Source of the DNA: Myotis daubentonii
Lineage: Eukaryota; Chordata; Mammalia; Chiroptera; Vespertilionidae
Length of the DNA stretch: 64,000 bases
NCBI RefSeq assembly: GCF_963259705.1
Contig: NC_081852.1
Coordinates: forward strand, 61,080,359 to 61,144,358
Direction: 5' to 3'
The notes under the pieces were generated by a model that was given only the letters and a program-made list of their open reading frames with translations, did not search any database and was not told where the DNA came from. A program made the position numbers and the translations under genes. Below, piece by piece: positions 46,095 through 56,846 of the stretch (position 1 is the first letter of the stretch; each line of letters opens with the position of its first letter).

Positions 46095-46263
46095 GAGCCG
46101 CAGACTCGCCAAGAGACTGGGTCCCAACTGCTCTCACCACAGAGAAGAAATGATCATTATGACACTTGATGAAGGTGCTACGGTGGTAATCACATTATAA
46201 TATATCATGCATGAAATCAACACAGTAAACACATTAAACTTACCCAATGTGCTATAAAAAAAA
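46095..46263 (+). mobile_element. LINE-1 3' UTR end
   Basis: Old L1 3' terminus: 'ctgctctcaccacagagaagaaatgatcattatg', 'ggtggtaatcacattataatatatcatgcatgaaatcaacac', 'cattaaacttacccaatgtgctat' then A-rich tail, which is interrupted by the Helitron at 46264. Confidence 0.75.
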
Positions 46264-46422
46264 TCTGTAATAATAAAAGCGTAATATGCAAATCGACCAA
46301 ACAGCCGAACAGTGGAACGACCATCCTGACGACCTTCCGGATGAAGCTGGGACTGTGAGGGCTGAGGCAGCTGGGGCTGTGAAGGCCTACTCTTGCACGA
46401 ATTTCATGCACCGGACCTCTAG
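46264..46422 (+). mobile_element. Non-autonomous Helitron (159 bp), in LINE-1 tail
   Basis: A|TC start, 'aataataaaagcgtaatatgc' then 'aaatcgacc', end hairpin 'tgcacgaatttcatgca' (46394-46410) and 'acctctag' with CTAG at 46419-46422, then host T. The A-rich L1 tail lies on its left and a TA repeat on its right. Confidence 0.9.
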
Positions 46423-46448
46423 TATATATATATATATATATATATATA
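46423..46448 (+). repeat. (TA)n microsatellite
   Basis: TA run immediately after the Helitron terminus, probably expanded from the LINE-1 A/T-rich tail. Confidence 0.95.
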
Positions 46449-47025
46449 AACAATTAATAGCTTAGCTCCAGTGACTTCCCTGAGTTCATTTGTCCTGCCT
46501 TCTCCTCTCTTTCTTTCTCTTTCACTCTCTCTCTCTCCCCCTTTCCTTCCTTCCTTCCTTCCTCCCTTCCTAATTCTCCAAGCCAGCCGTGAGGACCATC
46601 TAGCTTCCTTTCTACCCAACTTCATCTCTTGGAAAGTGCAGCTTGGGCCATTCTCTTCAGGAGAGCTTAGTTCTTTCCGGCACAGGGAGACCCACCCTGA
46701 AAGTCCGCCCCACAGAGAGGGAGCCAGGGCCAGACAGTGTATGGAGCCAATGACTGCTTTCTGGGGACCTTAGTGTTACCTTTGTGGTTAACCAGGGTCC
46801 CGGCAGGCAGCCAGTCACATGTCACAGAGAGGGCTGCGGTCGTCCATCTCCCCCTGACACACCCAGGGGTGCAGGTCCTCTGCTCGCAGGCCCACCCGGA
46901 GAGCAGCTCCCGGTGGACAGGACCGGCCTCGCCTCTAAGGCCTCACCCCCAAGGCCTCACCTCCAAGGCTGCTCCAGTGGCCACCGTGTGATGGTCCCAA
47001 GTGCGCCTCCTTCTTGTAGACCCAC
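46449..47025. other. Unassigned, with CTTCC and 15-bp repeats
   Basis: Pyrimidine-rich tract at about 46499-46570. Tandem 'aaggcctcacc' units at about 46938-46970. No gene. Confidence 0.45.
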
Positions 47026-47039
47026 AAAGGAGGCAGGTT

Positions 47040-47487
47040 GGCCCTAGCCCAGGGGTGGGCAAACTTTTTGACTCGAGGGCCACAATGGGTTCTTAAACTG
47101 GACCAGAGGGCCGGAACAAAAGCATGGATGGAGTGTTTGTGTGAACTAATAGATGTTAACACTGCTGCTGGTGAAGGAGCGGAGGGGAGAGCAAGAGAAC
47201 CCTCTGCTCTTCTGGCTCCGCGGGCCGTAGTTTTCCCACGGCTGCCCTAGCCAGTTTGGCTCAGTGGACAGAGTGTTGGCCTGCAGACTGAAAGGTCCTG
47301 GGTTCAATTCCCGGTCAGGGCACAGGCCTGGGTTACGGGCTCCATCCCCAGTGTGGGGTGTGCAGGAGGCAGCCAATCAATGATTCTCTCTCATCACTGA
47401 TGTTTCTCTCTCTCTCTCCCTCTCCCTTCCTCTCTGAAATCAATAAAAAAATATATATATTTTTTTAAAAGCAACTATTTTTTAAAA
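47040..47487 (+). mobile_element. VES SINE split near its 5' end by a hAT
   Basis: SINE head 'gccctagcc' at 47041-47049, then the hAT at 47050-47244, then a repeated 'ccctagcc' running into 'agtttggctcagtgg', box-B-like 'gggttcaattccc', and tail to 'aataaaaaaatatatata'. The SINE's own target duplication encloses both: 'aaaggaggcaggtt' (47026-47039) and 'aaaggatgcgggtt' (47488-47501), 12 of 14 matching. Confidence 0.9.
47050..47244. mobile_element. hAT MITE inserted in the SINE (195 bp)
   Basis: Left end 'caggggtgggcaaactttttg', right end 'gtagttttcccacggctg', imperfect inverted termini. Perfect 8-bp target duplication 'ccctagcc' at 47042-47049 and 47245-47252, which is the first eight bases of the VES consensus head. 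A different family from the 'cagtggtcgg' elements. No coding. Confidence 0.92.
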
Positions 47488-47501
47488 AAAGGATGCGGGT
47501 T

Positions 47502-49623
47502 TGCTTAAGAGTGAAATGAAATCGGAGGCTTTCCTGGGACTTGAAGGCAAATCACTGAACACGAATGAAGTGACAGCGCACGCCGCTCAGATCCGAAGAT
47601 CTGCTTCTGAGAGGCCCTGGGGTGGGGAGCAGGGGACATGGCCGCGGAGACGCGCTCCCTCCCCTGAGGGCCGCCCGTGCCGCCATTGGTGCGGAGCCAG
47701 CGGGACTGTGTGTTCACCGGTCGGATGTGAGAACACGCGGCAGGGTCAGCAGCACAGGGCGGAAGGAGACCCGGGACACCTCGTGGACACGAGCCACATG
47801 CAAACCCTGCGACCGGTCCCGGGACGTGAACTCCAGGGTCCGATCACCCTGAGCTTTCTGTGTTCCCAAGAAAACCTCCTCTGCATCGCCCTGCAGCCAC
47901 GGGGCACGATGCAACCTGACCCCTGGGGTCTTTGTCCAGAGTCCCTCTGGGCTGTAGACAGAGGGGGTGCCCGGCAGCCCCCCTGCCCTCACGGCACTGC
48001 GTCCGCCCCTTCCTTCACACCCTGGACCAGAGAAGGGAGAAGCTTGACCTGGTCCCAAGTTCAGAAATAAATCCCAGTTTCCAATGGGACGTCAGTCTTC
48101 ATCCGCAAAGTGACATTTAATTGAGGGAAAAACAAATTCATATCGGGTCCCGTAACTGTCCAAACCGTGCGTTACGGACGGACGCTGTGACCACTGGTTC
48201 TTTTAAGGCGCATCGAGGAAGCTTAAGAAACACAGGTTTTGTTTGTGTGTGAAGATAAAAGAACTCTCTTGCGCAGGGGTGGGCAGAGATGATGAAATGA
48301 GCCCAGCTGTGCTTCCCCTGAGTGTTCCCAGCCCTGGGGCCCGCTCCGGGGTGTCCACAGTGTCTCCCCACCTCAAGCTGGAGGACGATGGCTGAGGGGA
48401 TCCCGCTGAAGACCTGGGACTCGGGGAGGCAGCTCCAGTCTTTTCGGGGTGCTAACCGGCAGCAGCGCTTGCAGCCCCGGAGTGTGCTGCAGAGGGAGCA
48501 CCAGCTGGGAGCTGGGGGGATGCACAGATTGCAGGGGAGTGTCCCTCAGCCTGAGCGCTGTGCTGGGGCTGCCGGGGGATGTGCGGGGCAGGACACGGCT
48601 CCACGGCAGGGACACGCCGTCATCGCGGTCTGTGATGGGGGGAGGGTCCTCTGTCTGGTGAAGCGCAACCCTGCGGTCAGGACGGGACGGGATAGGCTGC
48701 GACGGTGAGGCCGGGAGGAGGGAGGCTGTCCGGGGAGGCCAGTCCGGAGGGAAGCCCATGGCAGTGTTGCCAAAGAGGCACTGGGCAATTCGTGCTGAGT
48801 CATCCTGACTGAGTTCTGGGCCAAACTGGGGCAGTGACTCAGAGGGAGACAGGCCTGGAGTCCATCCCACCTTCGGAAGGACTCACAGGAGGGGGCGATG
48901 ATGGGCCCAACGGGTGGGCGCCCGGAGGTTTTCTGGGGTTCACCTGCGGGAGCTCCCCACCTGCCAGAGGCGGGTCCAAACGCTGAGCTGAGAACCGGAT
49001 TCCCTCTCTGAGGGCCACCGAGGCCAGCTCGCCAAAGCCCGCCTGGCCCGGGGGAGGCAAGCACTGCTGTCTGTCCAAACGGCCTCTAAGACTGACCTGG
49101 ACTCAGCACATGGCGGCGGGCTCCGGAATGCATTCGGAAGTCACAGCCGCGGAGCCAAAGAACTTCTGCCAGGGGACCCATGGCGGGAAACCGAGGAGGT
49201 CCCCGATTCCCGGGAGGGCTGCCGCGTACTCGGCGGGCGGGGTGGCTTCTCAGCTCCTCCGTCTTAGAGCAGCTTCCCCATCACATCTGCCGACAGTCAG
49301 GTCATCAGCAGACGTGTCCCTCATTTCTCGATGAAGGAATCTCTCCAAAATGAATCCGAAAAGCTCCTGGCAGGAGGAGAAAATGCCAGGCCTTTCCTGA
49401 TCCTTCACACTCCCATCGCTGACCAGCAGGTGGGGCTGCACACACCACCGGACTCAAGACGGGGGAAGAAAGAACTGCTAACCTCAGAACCGCTCACTCA
49501 GAACCGTTTCCAAGTAGGACCAGGGGTCGTCTCTGTGAGTTCAAAGGGCAGCACGCCTGTCTCGCCGGGACCCTGACGGAGTATCCCAGGCGTGGGCCTG
49601 AGTTAAAATTAACTCACTTTTTT
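47502..49623. other. GC-rich unique sequence
   Basis: Many overlapping chance frames (up to 189 codons) on both strands, no domain. No repeat recognised. Confidence 0.4.
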
Positions 49624-49640
49624 AAGATGGTAGAATTTTT

Positions 49641-49900
49641 TTAATGTTGTTTAACACACTTAAGACGTACTTTATTTTACTTTTATTTTTTAATATATTT
49701 TTATTGATTTCAGAGAGGAAAGGAGAGGGAGAGGGAGAGAGACAGAAACATTGGTGAGAGAGCAACATTGATCAGCTGCCTCCTGCACGCCTCCACGGGG
49801 ACTGAGCCCACCACCTAGGCAAGTGCCCTGACCAGAAATCAAACCGGTGACCTCTTGGTTCATGGATCGACACTCAACCACTGAGCCACACAGGCAGAGC
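49641..49900 (-). mobile_element. VES SINE
   Basis: Antisense: T/A-rich tail, 'tttttattgatttcagagagg', 'gatcagctgcctcctgcacgc', end 'accactgagccacacaggc'. Possible target duplication 'aagatggtagaattttt' (49624-49640) and 'aacatggtcgattttt' (49901-49916). If correct, about 50 bases of T/A-rich tail lie between. Body is certain, ends less so. Confidence 0.85.
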
Positions 49901-49916
49901 AACATGGTCGATTTTT

Positions 49917-51654
49917 AAATAATTCCTCTTCCTGTGGTCCCCTTAGCCTGTAACAATACAATTTGCTAGAAAACAAAATAATTGCCTATAATTAATTTAA
50001 TCACAGCAACCCCCCCCCCCAGGTTCTCAGAACAAGGACAAAACCCACAGAGCCCTCTTGCTATGTTCACACACACACACCACACACACGTGTGCATCCA
50101 GCACACAGTTCCTCACATGGTCCTTTTCCCCTTAGGTTTCGTAGCCGGCACCATCACGGGCTGGAGAAACTCACGTACCCGGCTGTAGGCCACGCGCCAG
50201 CCTCTGGGCAAACCCACAAACGTGCAGGACACAGTGGAATCGACCCAGTGAGCGTCTTGTTGGAAAAGGGCACAAACCCAACCAGGAGATCAATTTCTCC
50301 CACTCGACTCAGCAAGTCAGGAGCGCGAGCCCGCGGCCTTCGTGGCGGAGACAGGAGAGAGCCAGCGCGTGTCGCCACACGGCCGGGTCAGGGCCGGCCG
50401 AGGCTCACCTGGTCCCGGGGCGTTCCCTTCGCCGCCAGCCGAGTCCAGCTGGGAAGAGGGATGAGTGCGGAGCAGATGGGCAGGTGCAGCGTGTCCGTGA
50501 ACTGAAAGCTGCCAGAGATGGCTGTGCATCGGGGCCCAGCTCTGAACCCCGAGAAAGGAGAGTGCTCCTGGCCTGGGCAAGGGGGAGGGGGCTGCCCACA
50601 AAGGCGGCGATGTTGTGCTTGTGATAGAGATCAGGCAATTAACGGCTATCGGTTTCAGAAGTGAGCCTCAACCTGCGTTTTATGAGCGCAGGCTCCCCGC
50701 TGTGAGGGGACTGTGATGTCAGCGGAAGGAGAGGAGTCCGCAGCTGCGGCCGGCACGGAGGTAGCGGCAGCTGTTAAAACAGAGATCCGGCGGTGATTAA
50801 TTCTGATTATGTGTTTGAAGATTCCACCAAGAGTTCAAGCCCCAGCCCTTCCCACGGGGGACGCAGCGAAGGAGGGGAATTCCTGGGGAAAGAGAGGCCG
50901 AGGGGAGCCCCCTGAGCCCCGTCATCTTGCTGTTGAGGTTTTCATTGGATTCAGTGTGTCCACCGGCCCAGACGCCCCAGGGGAACGCGCTGTGCACACT
51001 GAAGCTCGGCCTGAGGGTGAGTGAGGGCTCCGCCTCCCATTGCGGCCGACGCCTGGCGTCCCGCACGTTCCCGGTTTGGGAAACGCTGCCATCAGTCCCA
51101 GGCCGCGCGCGTGATGTCTCCGGCTGGGCTCACCGGGGAGCCGATCACCCTGACCCACTTCCTGGCGTGTGGAAACCAAGATCTCTAACACCCCTTAGGA
51201 AAGTCTTTACCATTTTTTAAACTTTTATTTCCAACCCTGAGTCTACCTGTGGCCGGTGGGGGAACCATGGTAAGACATTCCTCCCTTCCTGAGGTTTCAC
51301 GTAGCTTGGATTTCTATAAAAGGCGGTCTGTTTCTTCGCCGCTTTGAATACAAAGTTGGATAGTATGTTCTGAAGGGGGGAATTAAAAAAATAAAAGCTA
51401 TGATGCCACAATATAAGGAAAGTGTATAAATATAGCTAAAGTAATGCTTCAAGTAACAGGATAATCTTACCATAAAAACAGTCAAAATAAGAGGGGGGAA
51501 AATCTTACACGCTTTTATGCAAAATATCTCTGGTCAAGCCTTTTTTCTTAAAGGTACAAATTAAAATTCAGAAATAAGTAGCCCGGAACTCAATGCTGGG
51601 TCTCCTCCTAGGTGAGCAGGTAACTAGCGAGAAGGCGCGGGGAAAGTCAACCTC
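49917..51654. other. Unique sequence
   Basis: C-run at 50011-50020 and a short CACA repeat at about 50070-50090. 51200-51590 is AT-rich with no repeat identified. No gene supported. Confidence 0.4.
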
Positions 51655-51856
51655 TCTTATAGATATTTTTCAGAGAAGAAGGAAGAGGGGGAGAGAGAGA
51701 AACATCAATGATGAGAAGAATCATGGATGGGCGGCCCCCTGCATGCCCCCTACTGGGGATGGAGCAACCTGGGCACCGCCCCAGACAGGAATCGAACCTC
51801 GACCTCCCGGTTCATAGGTCAATGCTTAACCACTGAGCAGCGCCGGCCAGGCCACA
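51655..51856 (-). mobile_element. VES SINE
   Basis: Antisense: 'tatagatatttttcagagaag', purine-rich run, 'gaaacatcaatgatgag', 'ggcggccccctgcatgccccctactgggg', box-B complement 'ggaatcgaacc', end 'accactgagcagcgccggcc'. Target duplication not clear. Confidence 0.88.
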
Positions 51857-52247
51857 GTCAGTATGTGCGAATGTGTAGGTTGACCCACTACATTCAGAGG
51901 AGACACAGGCCGCGGCTCAGATTGCGGGAGGCAGGGAGCAGATGGGGGCGTTTCTTAGACTCGCCTTGAAGCCGTGAGCACCGGGTGCCGCGCATGGCAT
52001 CTGCTGGCTCACGGGATGGAGCGCGTCCGCTTCTGGGCCTGCGCGCAGGGCCCGGGAGCCTGCATTCCTCCGCACAGGTCAGGCCGCGGACAGGCTGCGT
52101 GGAAATGAGGCGGAACGATGACAGCATCGCTGAGCTCGGCCTCCTGGCAGGGACAGGAGTCCCCGGGCTTCGCCTGGAAACAAAGGGCCCTTGTGCCCGG
52201 CTTGGATCTCGGGAGATCAGGTTGCTCGGTCCCCACTCCCCCTTTTC

Positions 52248-52250
<3 letters not shown>
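51857..52250. other. Unassigned GC-rich sequence ending at poly(A)
   Basis: A weak VES-head-like 'tggctcacgggatggagcgc' at about 52006-52025 and 'ttttctct' just before the poly(A) suggest a very diverged SINE, but the body is not recognisable. Confidence 0.3.

Positions 52251-52304
<54 letters not shown>
52251..52304 (+). repeat. Uninterrupted poly(A), 54 bases
   Basis: Fifty-four A in a row, far longer than any other homopolymer here. No AATAAA precedes it and no target duplication was found. Confidence 0.97.
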
Positions 52305-52307
<3 letters not shown>

Positions 52308-52959
52308 GGCAGAGCAGAATGAGAGCTGAAGCCAGAAACAAGGTTTGAAGGCCCCTGCCAATAGCTCCCTCTGCAGGGCGGGAGCGGCGGTGGGGTTTCA
52401 TTCATTTCAGGAGGCTGATCCCTAGCCCCTGTGAGGCCCCGGGACCCCAGGCTCCCGGCTCCGTCCTGCGGGAACGTTGGGTGCTCACCTCGTGTCCTTG
52501 CGGCTTCCCTGGGCCTGGACAACGTGATTATTACCACGTTGTGTGCTTTCAGGTTTTTTTTATTTTTATTTTATTTTATTTTTGTATTTCCTTTTTTTTT
52601 TCTTCTTTGTATTTTATATTTTCTTTTAGGTTTTGTGTTTTTTTAATGCACAGGCGCGCTGGAGCAGGGACCCTGTCCCACTCCCCCTTCCGTTCGATCT
52701 CCATCCATCTGTCATCAGGGTCTGAGGAAGACCGGACGATGGATGGGACCCGGGTCGGAGCAGCGCTCACCCCAGAGCAGGGAGGGGGTGCGCCCTTCAC
52801 TGGGAGGTGCAGCTTGGCCGAGCTCGTGGAGGGAACAGCAGTCTGAGCGGCCTGGGCCTGCGTCTCACTTGCCGGGCCTTGGTCTGGGGGGCGGTATTCA
52901 CTTTGATGAGGGGACACCCAGGCAGGCTTCCTCCTGAAGGACACCTTCCCGCTGGGGTG
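52305..52959. other. Unassigned, with T-rich stretch
   Basis: 52552-52650 is T-rich ('tttatttttattttattttatt'), with no SINE body attached. Otherwise GC-rich. No gene. Confidence 0.4.
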
Positions 52960-53600
52960 GGGGTGGGGGCAGCCGGGCTGCAGCCCCGCTCTGGTCCGGG
53001 GCGCACGCTGCCTCACATGTGCACGCCAGCCCCGGGCCCCGCGAGCCGGCGCAGCTGAGGTTTCCGTTCAGCCGGTGTCGGTGTCGGGGCCCGGAGAGGA
53101 GCGGCCACAGCTGCCGTGCTCCGCAAACTCTAACAGCCCCAGGTAGGGGGTCCTGGAGGGGCGCCAGGAGCCGCCTGAGAGGTCAGAGGAGGGGGAGGCG
53201 GGGCGGGAGGGGTGCGGAAGGAGGCGGTAATGGGATGGCAGGATGCCCGGGATTCATGGGGCATAAAGCCGGGAGGCGGGTGGGCGGGGGCGGTGGGGGT
53301 TGCGGGAGGCGGGAGCGGGGCGGGAGGAGCCGGAGGAGCCGGATGTGTGAGGGAGAGTGGCCCAGAAAGGCAGGTCAGACGGAAGACATTCGGCTCTCAG
53401 ACACGCTTTCCGACCCGGCTTTAAAGTGTCAACAAAAATGTGGCAGCGCGTCTTAAATAATAGATCGCGGGATGCGGGTCGGCCCGAGGAGAAGCGCGTC
53501 TGGCTTTGCACAAAGGCAAGCGTGCCCGTCGATTGCACGTCTGGTCTGTGAAAACCCACAGGTGAGGGCCTGGCTCCGCGGACCAGAGCGCAGCGACTCC
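52960..53600. promoter_or_regulatory. CpG-rich segment with GC boxes, candidate promoter/CpG island
   Basis: CpG-dense by eye. Three GGGCGG-type clusters at 53197-53210, 53282-53293 and 53315-53327, with 'ggcataaagcc' (53260-53270) as a weak TATA-like site. No downstream open frame or exon is recognisable, so it could be a distal CpG island or a non-coding RNA promoter. Confidence 0.35.
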
Positions 53601-54489
53601 GCCAAAGCGCGTCCAGGCCTGCCTGCCGATGGCGTCTGATGTGTCTGCTGGCCAGGCCTCTGCTTCAGCGAAAACCAACCTTCCTCCTCACAGACGGACA
53701 CGGTGGGTCCCCAGCCTTAGTTCAGGGGACCGGCCCGGGACCGTCCGAAGGCCCCTGCCCTGTTCCCTTCATTCCTGCTCACGCTCTGCTCACCTCCTTC
53801 TACAAACCACACGCCCGCTGTCTCCCATGGTTATCCTGCCTGTCCCCCCCACCCCCCTCCACGAGAGAGTGAGCGAGACCAGGGCCGGAGTCACTGACGG
53901 TCTCGTCCATGGAGGGATCCCAGCGCCCAGGACGGTGCCTCGCCAACGGGGACGCTCCCTAAATGCAACGGGAAATGCCCAAGTGGTGAGTGGCGAGTGA
54001 GCCACCCGTGCTCTCCTCCTGGCACCGCTTTCGTCCCCGAGAAACACAGAACATGTGAGCTCCAGAGGGTTCAGAAGTGGGTTTATCCACCCGGAAGCAT
54101 CACGCGGCCACTTGAGGAGACTCGAGCGGGTCAAGTACACAGCACGTGACCAGCCAGTACCTGTGGGGACGGAGGAGTTAGCGGGCAAATTCCACAAAGC
54201 GCGGGGTTATTTTTAGCCGGGCGGTGGGGAGCGAGGGGCCGAGGAGAGGCGGCAGGAAGGAGTGGGGGCAAGGGCTGTTTGACTCAAAAGGGGATTGGTT
54301 CTGATTTTTACCATCTGGGAGCTAACCCAAATCCCTAAGAAAACAGGGATCCCTCTGGCCAAGGTAAAATTAAGGAGACACAACAATCTATACTCATTAA
54401 CAGCCCCATAAAGCACCGGGAAGCCCCGGGCTGCCTCCTGCCCCGGTTCCCCGGCTCCTGCGGGCACCTGTCTCGGGCAGGCGTGCACT
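53601..54489. other. Unique sequence
   Basis: No repeat or gene recognised. Confidence 0.4.
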
Positions 54490-54640
54490 AAATATATTCA
54501 CATTGTTTATGAACGCGCCTGATTGCACTTAAACAATTGATGGAGGTTAATCCCCGTTGGTTTGTATAAGAAATGGCTGTTCGGAGCCTGAACGCATATC
54601 TGAGTGATGACAAATTGGATTTGCCGAGTTGGAGAGAGCC
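54490..54640. promoter_or_regulatory. AT-rich island, candidate conserved element
   Basis: 'aaatatattcacattgtttatgaacgcgcctgattgcacttaaacaattgatggaggttaatcccc' has forkhead-like TGTTTAT and bicoid-class TAATCC cores. Repeat-free between GC-rich flanks. Function inferred. Confidence 0.35.
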
Positions 54641-54898
54641 TGTGGGGATGGGAGCAGATGAAAAATACCCGGCGGTTGGGACCTGGGAGCAGGGAAGTGA
54701 CTGAAAGCCGCTTGGGAAGCAGTGTGTTCAGGGAGCTGCCAGGAGACTCTCCACCCCCCCAACACCCCCCCCCGCCCCCACCGATGGAGGAAGGGGGCGT
54801 CCCCTCCCTTTGGCACAGAGTCCAGATGCTGGGCACTCTCCCTCCCCCTTTGGGCCACACCTCCCAACGTTCCCACCTACGCTTCTGTCTTTTCTTGT

Positions 54899-54938
54899 CC
54901 TAGACCTTGGGGTTGTGCCTAGACCTTGGGGTTGTGCG
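54899..54938 (+). repeat. 19-bp tandem duplication
   Basis: 'cctagaccttggggttgtg' twice in tandem. Confidence 0.95.
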
Positions 54939-55130
54939 CTCCCAACTCACTACAGGCTGGGCCTTTGGTTCTGCCACTGGGTGCCCGTCGGACCCCTGTA
55001 CTCAAGCAGGCTGGGCCGTGAGAGCGCCCATAGATCACCGCTGTCTTCAGCGACGGGAAAGTGGGCACGTAGAGACGGGATGGCTCTTAGCCTTCAGGCA
55101 TTCCCCAAACCCCTTGATTTAGAGGTGAGA

Positions 55131-55132
<2 letters not shown>

Positions 55133-55189
<57 letters not shown>
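55133..55189 (+). repeat. (AG)n microsatellite
   Basis: 57-base pure AG run. No SINE body next to it, unlike 38228-38259. Confidence 0.98.
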
Positions 55190-55192
<3 letters not shown>

Positions 55193-55669
55193 TGCTCCCT
55201 GCACGCCCTGACGTGTGGCTGATGGAGATGAGACCCAGGCCTGGTTCCCCAACCACCGCCTGCTGCCTCTGTCCTTCAGTGAGGACCGGGCCGCTCTGGC
55301 CCAGCCCAGGTCCTCACGGCGCCCGGAGAACCAGTTCCCATCCATCACTTATTTTTAGCCACCTTGGAAAGTTTCCAGTTGCCAAAGGCGGAGAGGTGAC
55401 CTGCTATTTTTTTTTTTACTTTTATAGAACATTCTGAGAAAAGAAAACAGCAGCACATTCCATGTACCCATAGGTGGTCCCTAAGAACAATACAACTTTT
55501 CATACATTTCCATGATCTAATAGTTGATATATACCTCAAGATATCTATATGCATGCATGTCTATACATCAACACATCTACACACACGCATAAACACGCAT
55601 CATGTGTGTGGATGGTACAGAAAAGACTTGGGAATCATGGATGAGACCCTCTGCCTACCCAGGCTGGGC
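55190..55669. other. Unassigned sequence
   Basis: GC-rich to about 55340, then AT-richer with a CACACACGCATAAACACGCAT stretch near 55570-55600. No gene. Confidence 0.4.
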
Positions 55670-55775
55670 GAGTATTCCACCTGCTTGAACATCTGCATAC
55701 ACCTTATAAAACCAGGGATTGGACATGTGTCATAGGGGTGAGCAAGGAGATGATTAAATGATAGAGCTGATGTCA
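55670..55775 (+). mobile_element. Possible MIR fragment
   Basis: 'gtcataggggtgagcaaggagatgattaaatgatagag' (55729-55766) resembles the conserved MIR segment 'tcatagggttgt...gattaaatgagat'. Tentative. Confidence 0.35.
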
Positions 55776-56239
55776 CGGTAATAATGGAACGATGGGCTCA
55801 CGGGTCACCCGTTGAGCCCTCAGAGGCCCCGACGGCCTTCCTTGCTTCCCGCCTGTAGGAGGCGGGAGGGCCAGTGTTCCTCCCTGACCACTGGTCCCAC
55901 AGATCACGGGGCGAGGATGCCACAACAGTGCTCAGAGCGCTGGGTGCTGGGGGACCGTCGGGGGCCCGGGCATTGCCTCCGTTTCTGCAGGCAGCTCTGA
56001 GTTTGGTTAAGGGGACGGCAGCCTGGTTGTGACTCGGTGCCACTGAGAGCCGCCTCCAGCCCTGCCCAGCCCCGAAGGCTACTTGACGTTCACAATGGAG
56101 CTCAAGGTCAGCTCATGTTCGGAGAGCACGAGGGTTCCCTCCCCCAGGTCAGGCACCACGCCCGGGCTTCTGTGGCTTCTACTTGCATCGTCATTTACTT
56201 TGTTTTGTTTTGTTTGGGGGGGAGGGGGGATTGAATGTA
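55776..56239. other. Unique sequence
   Basis: No repeat or gene recognised. T/G-rich run near 56200-56230. Confidence 0.4.
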
Positions 56240-56425
56240 GGATGTTATTTTTGTTTGTTTTTTTATTGTTGACAGTATTACAGATGTCTCCCATGTTTGC
56301 CCCCCTATAGCCCCCTCCTCCCAGCCCCTCCCCAGCCCCCAGGTCTTCACTACCCTGTTGCCCGTGTCCATGGCTCTGCATGGAAGTACATAAGCTCTTT
56401 GGTTCCTCTCTGCGTAGCATGCACT
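56240..56425 (-). mobile_element. Bat LINE-1 3' end fragment
   Basis: Antisense phrase 'ttattgttgacagtattacagatgtctcccatg', then C-rich 'ccccctcctcccagcccctcc', 'tcttcactaccctgttgcccgtgtccatgg', 'cataagctctttggtt'. I know this order as the antisense 3' end of vesper-bat L1 copies. Not verified by search. Confidence 0.5.
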
Positions 56426-56846
56426 TCGCTTGTGAAGAAGCAGAGAAGCAGGCACGACGGGAAACTCGCCCACGCCCGCGGCCGACGCAGCGCTGATTGT
56501 AGATGTTCCCTGACTGCAGAGCTCGGTGAGTGTTTGCTGACGACTGAATGAAGGACTGCGCCTTGAACCCGAGCTCCCGTCCAAGCAGATGCTGACACCA
56601 CAGGGGCCGAGTGAAGGGAAGGGTGGCTCTGTCCTATATGAGTAAAGAAGGCAGGGCAGGGCAGGACTGGTCACCCAGACCATGGCTCCCTGGCCACTGC
56701 TCAGGGACAGCTCGGCGGCTTAGGCCAGTGGTCGGCAAACTGCGATTCACGAGCCACATGCGGCTCTTTGGCCCCTTGAGTGTGGCTCTTCCACAAAATA
56801 CCAACTTCTGCGCATGGGCCACAAAGTTTCAATTGCACTGTACGTG

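Noticed and set aside
47269..47320. tRNA-like A and B boxes
   Set aside because: Part of the VES SINE head, which is tRNA-derived. No acceptor stem or complete cloverleaf. The same applies to the other ten VES copies.
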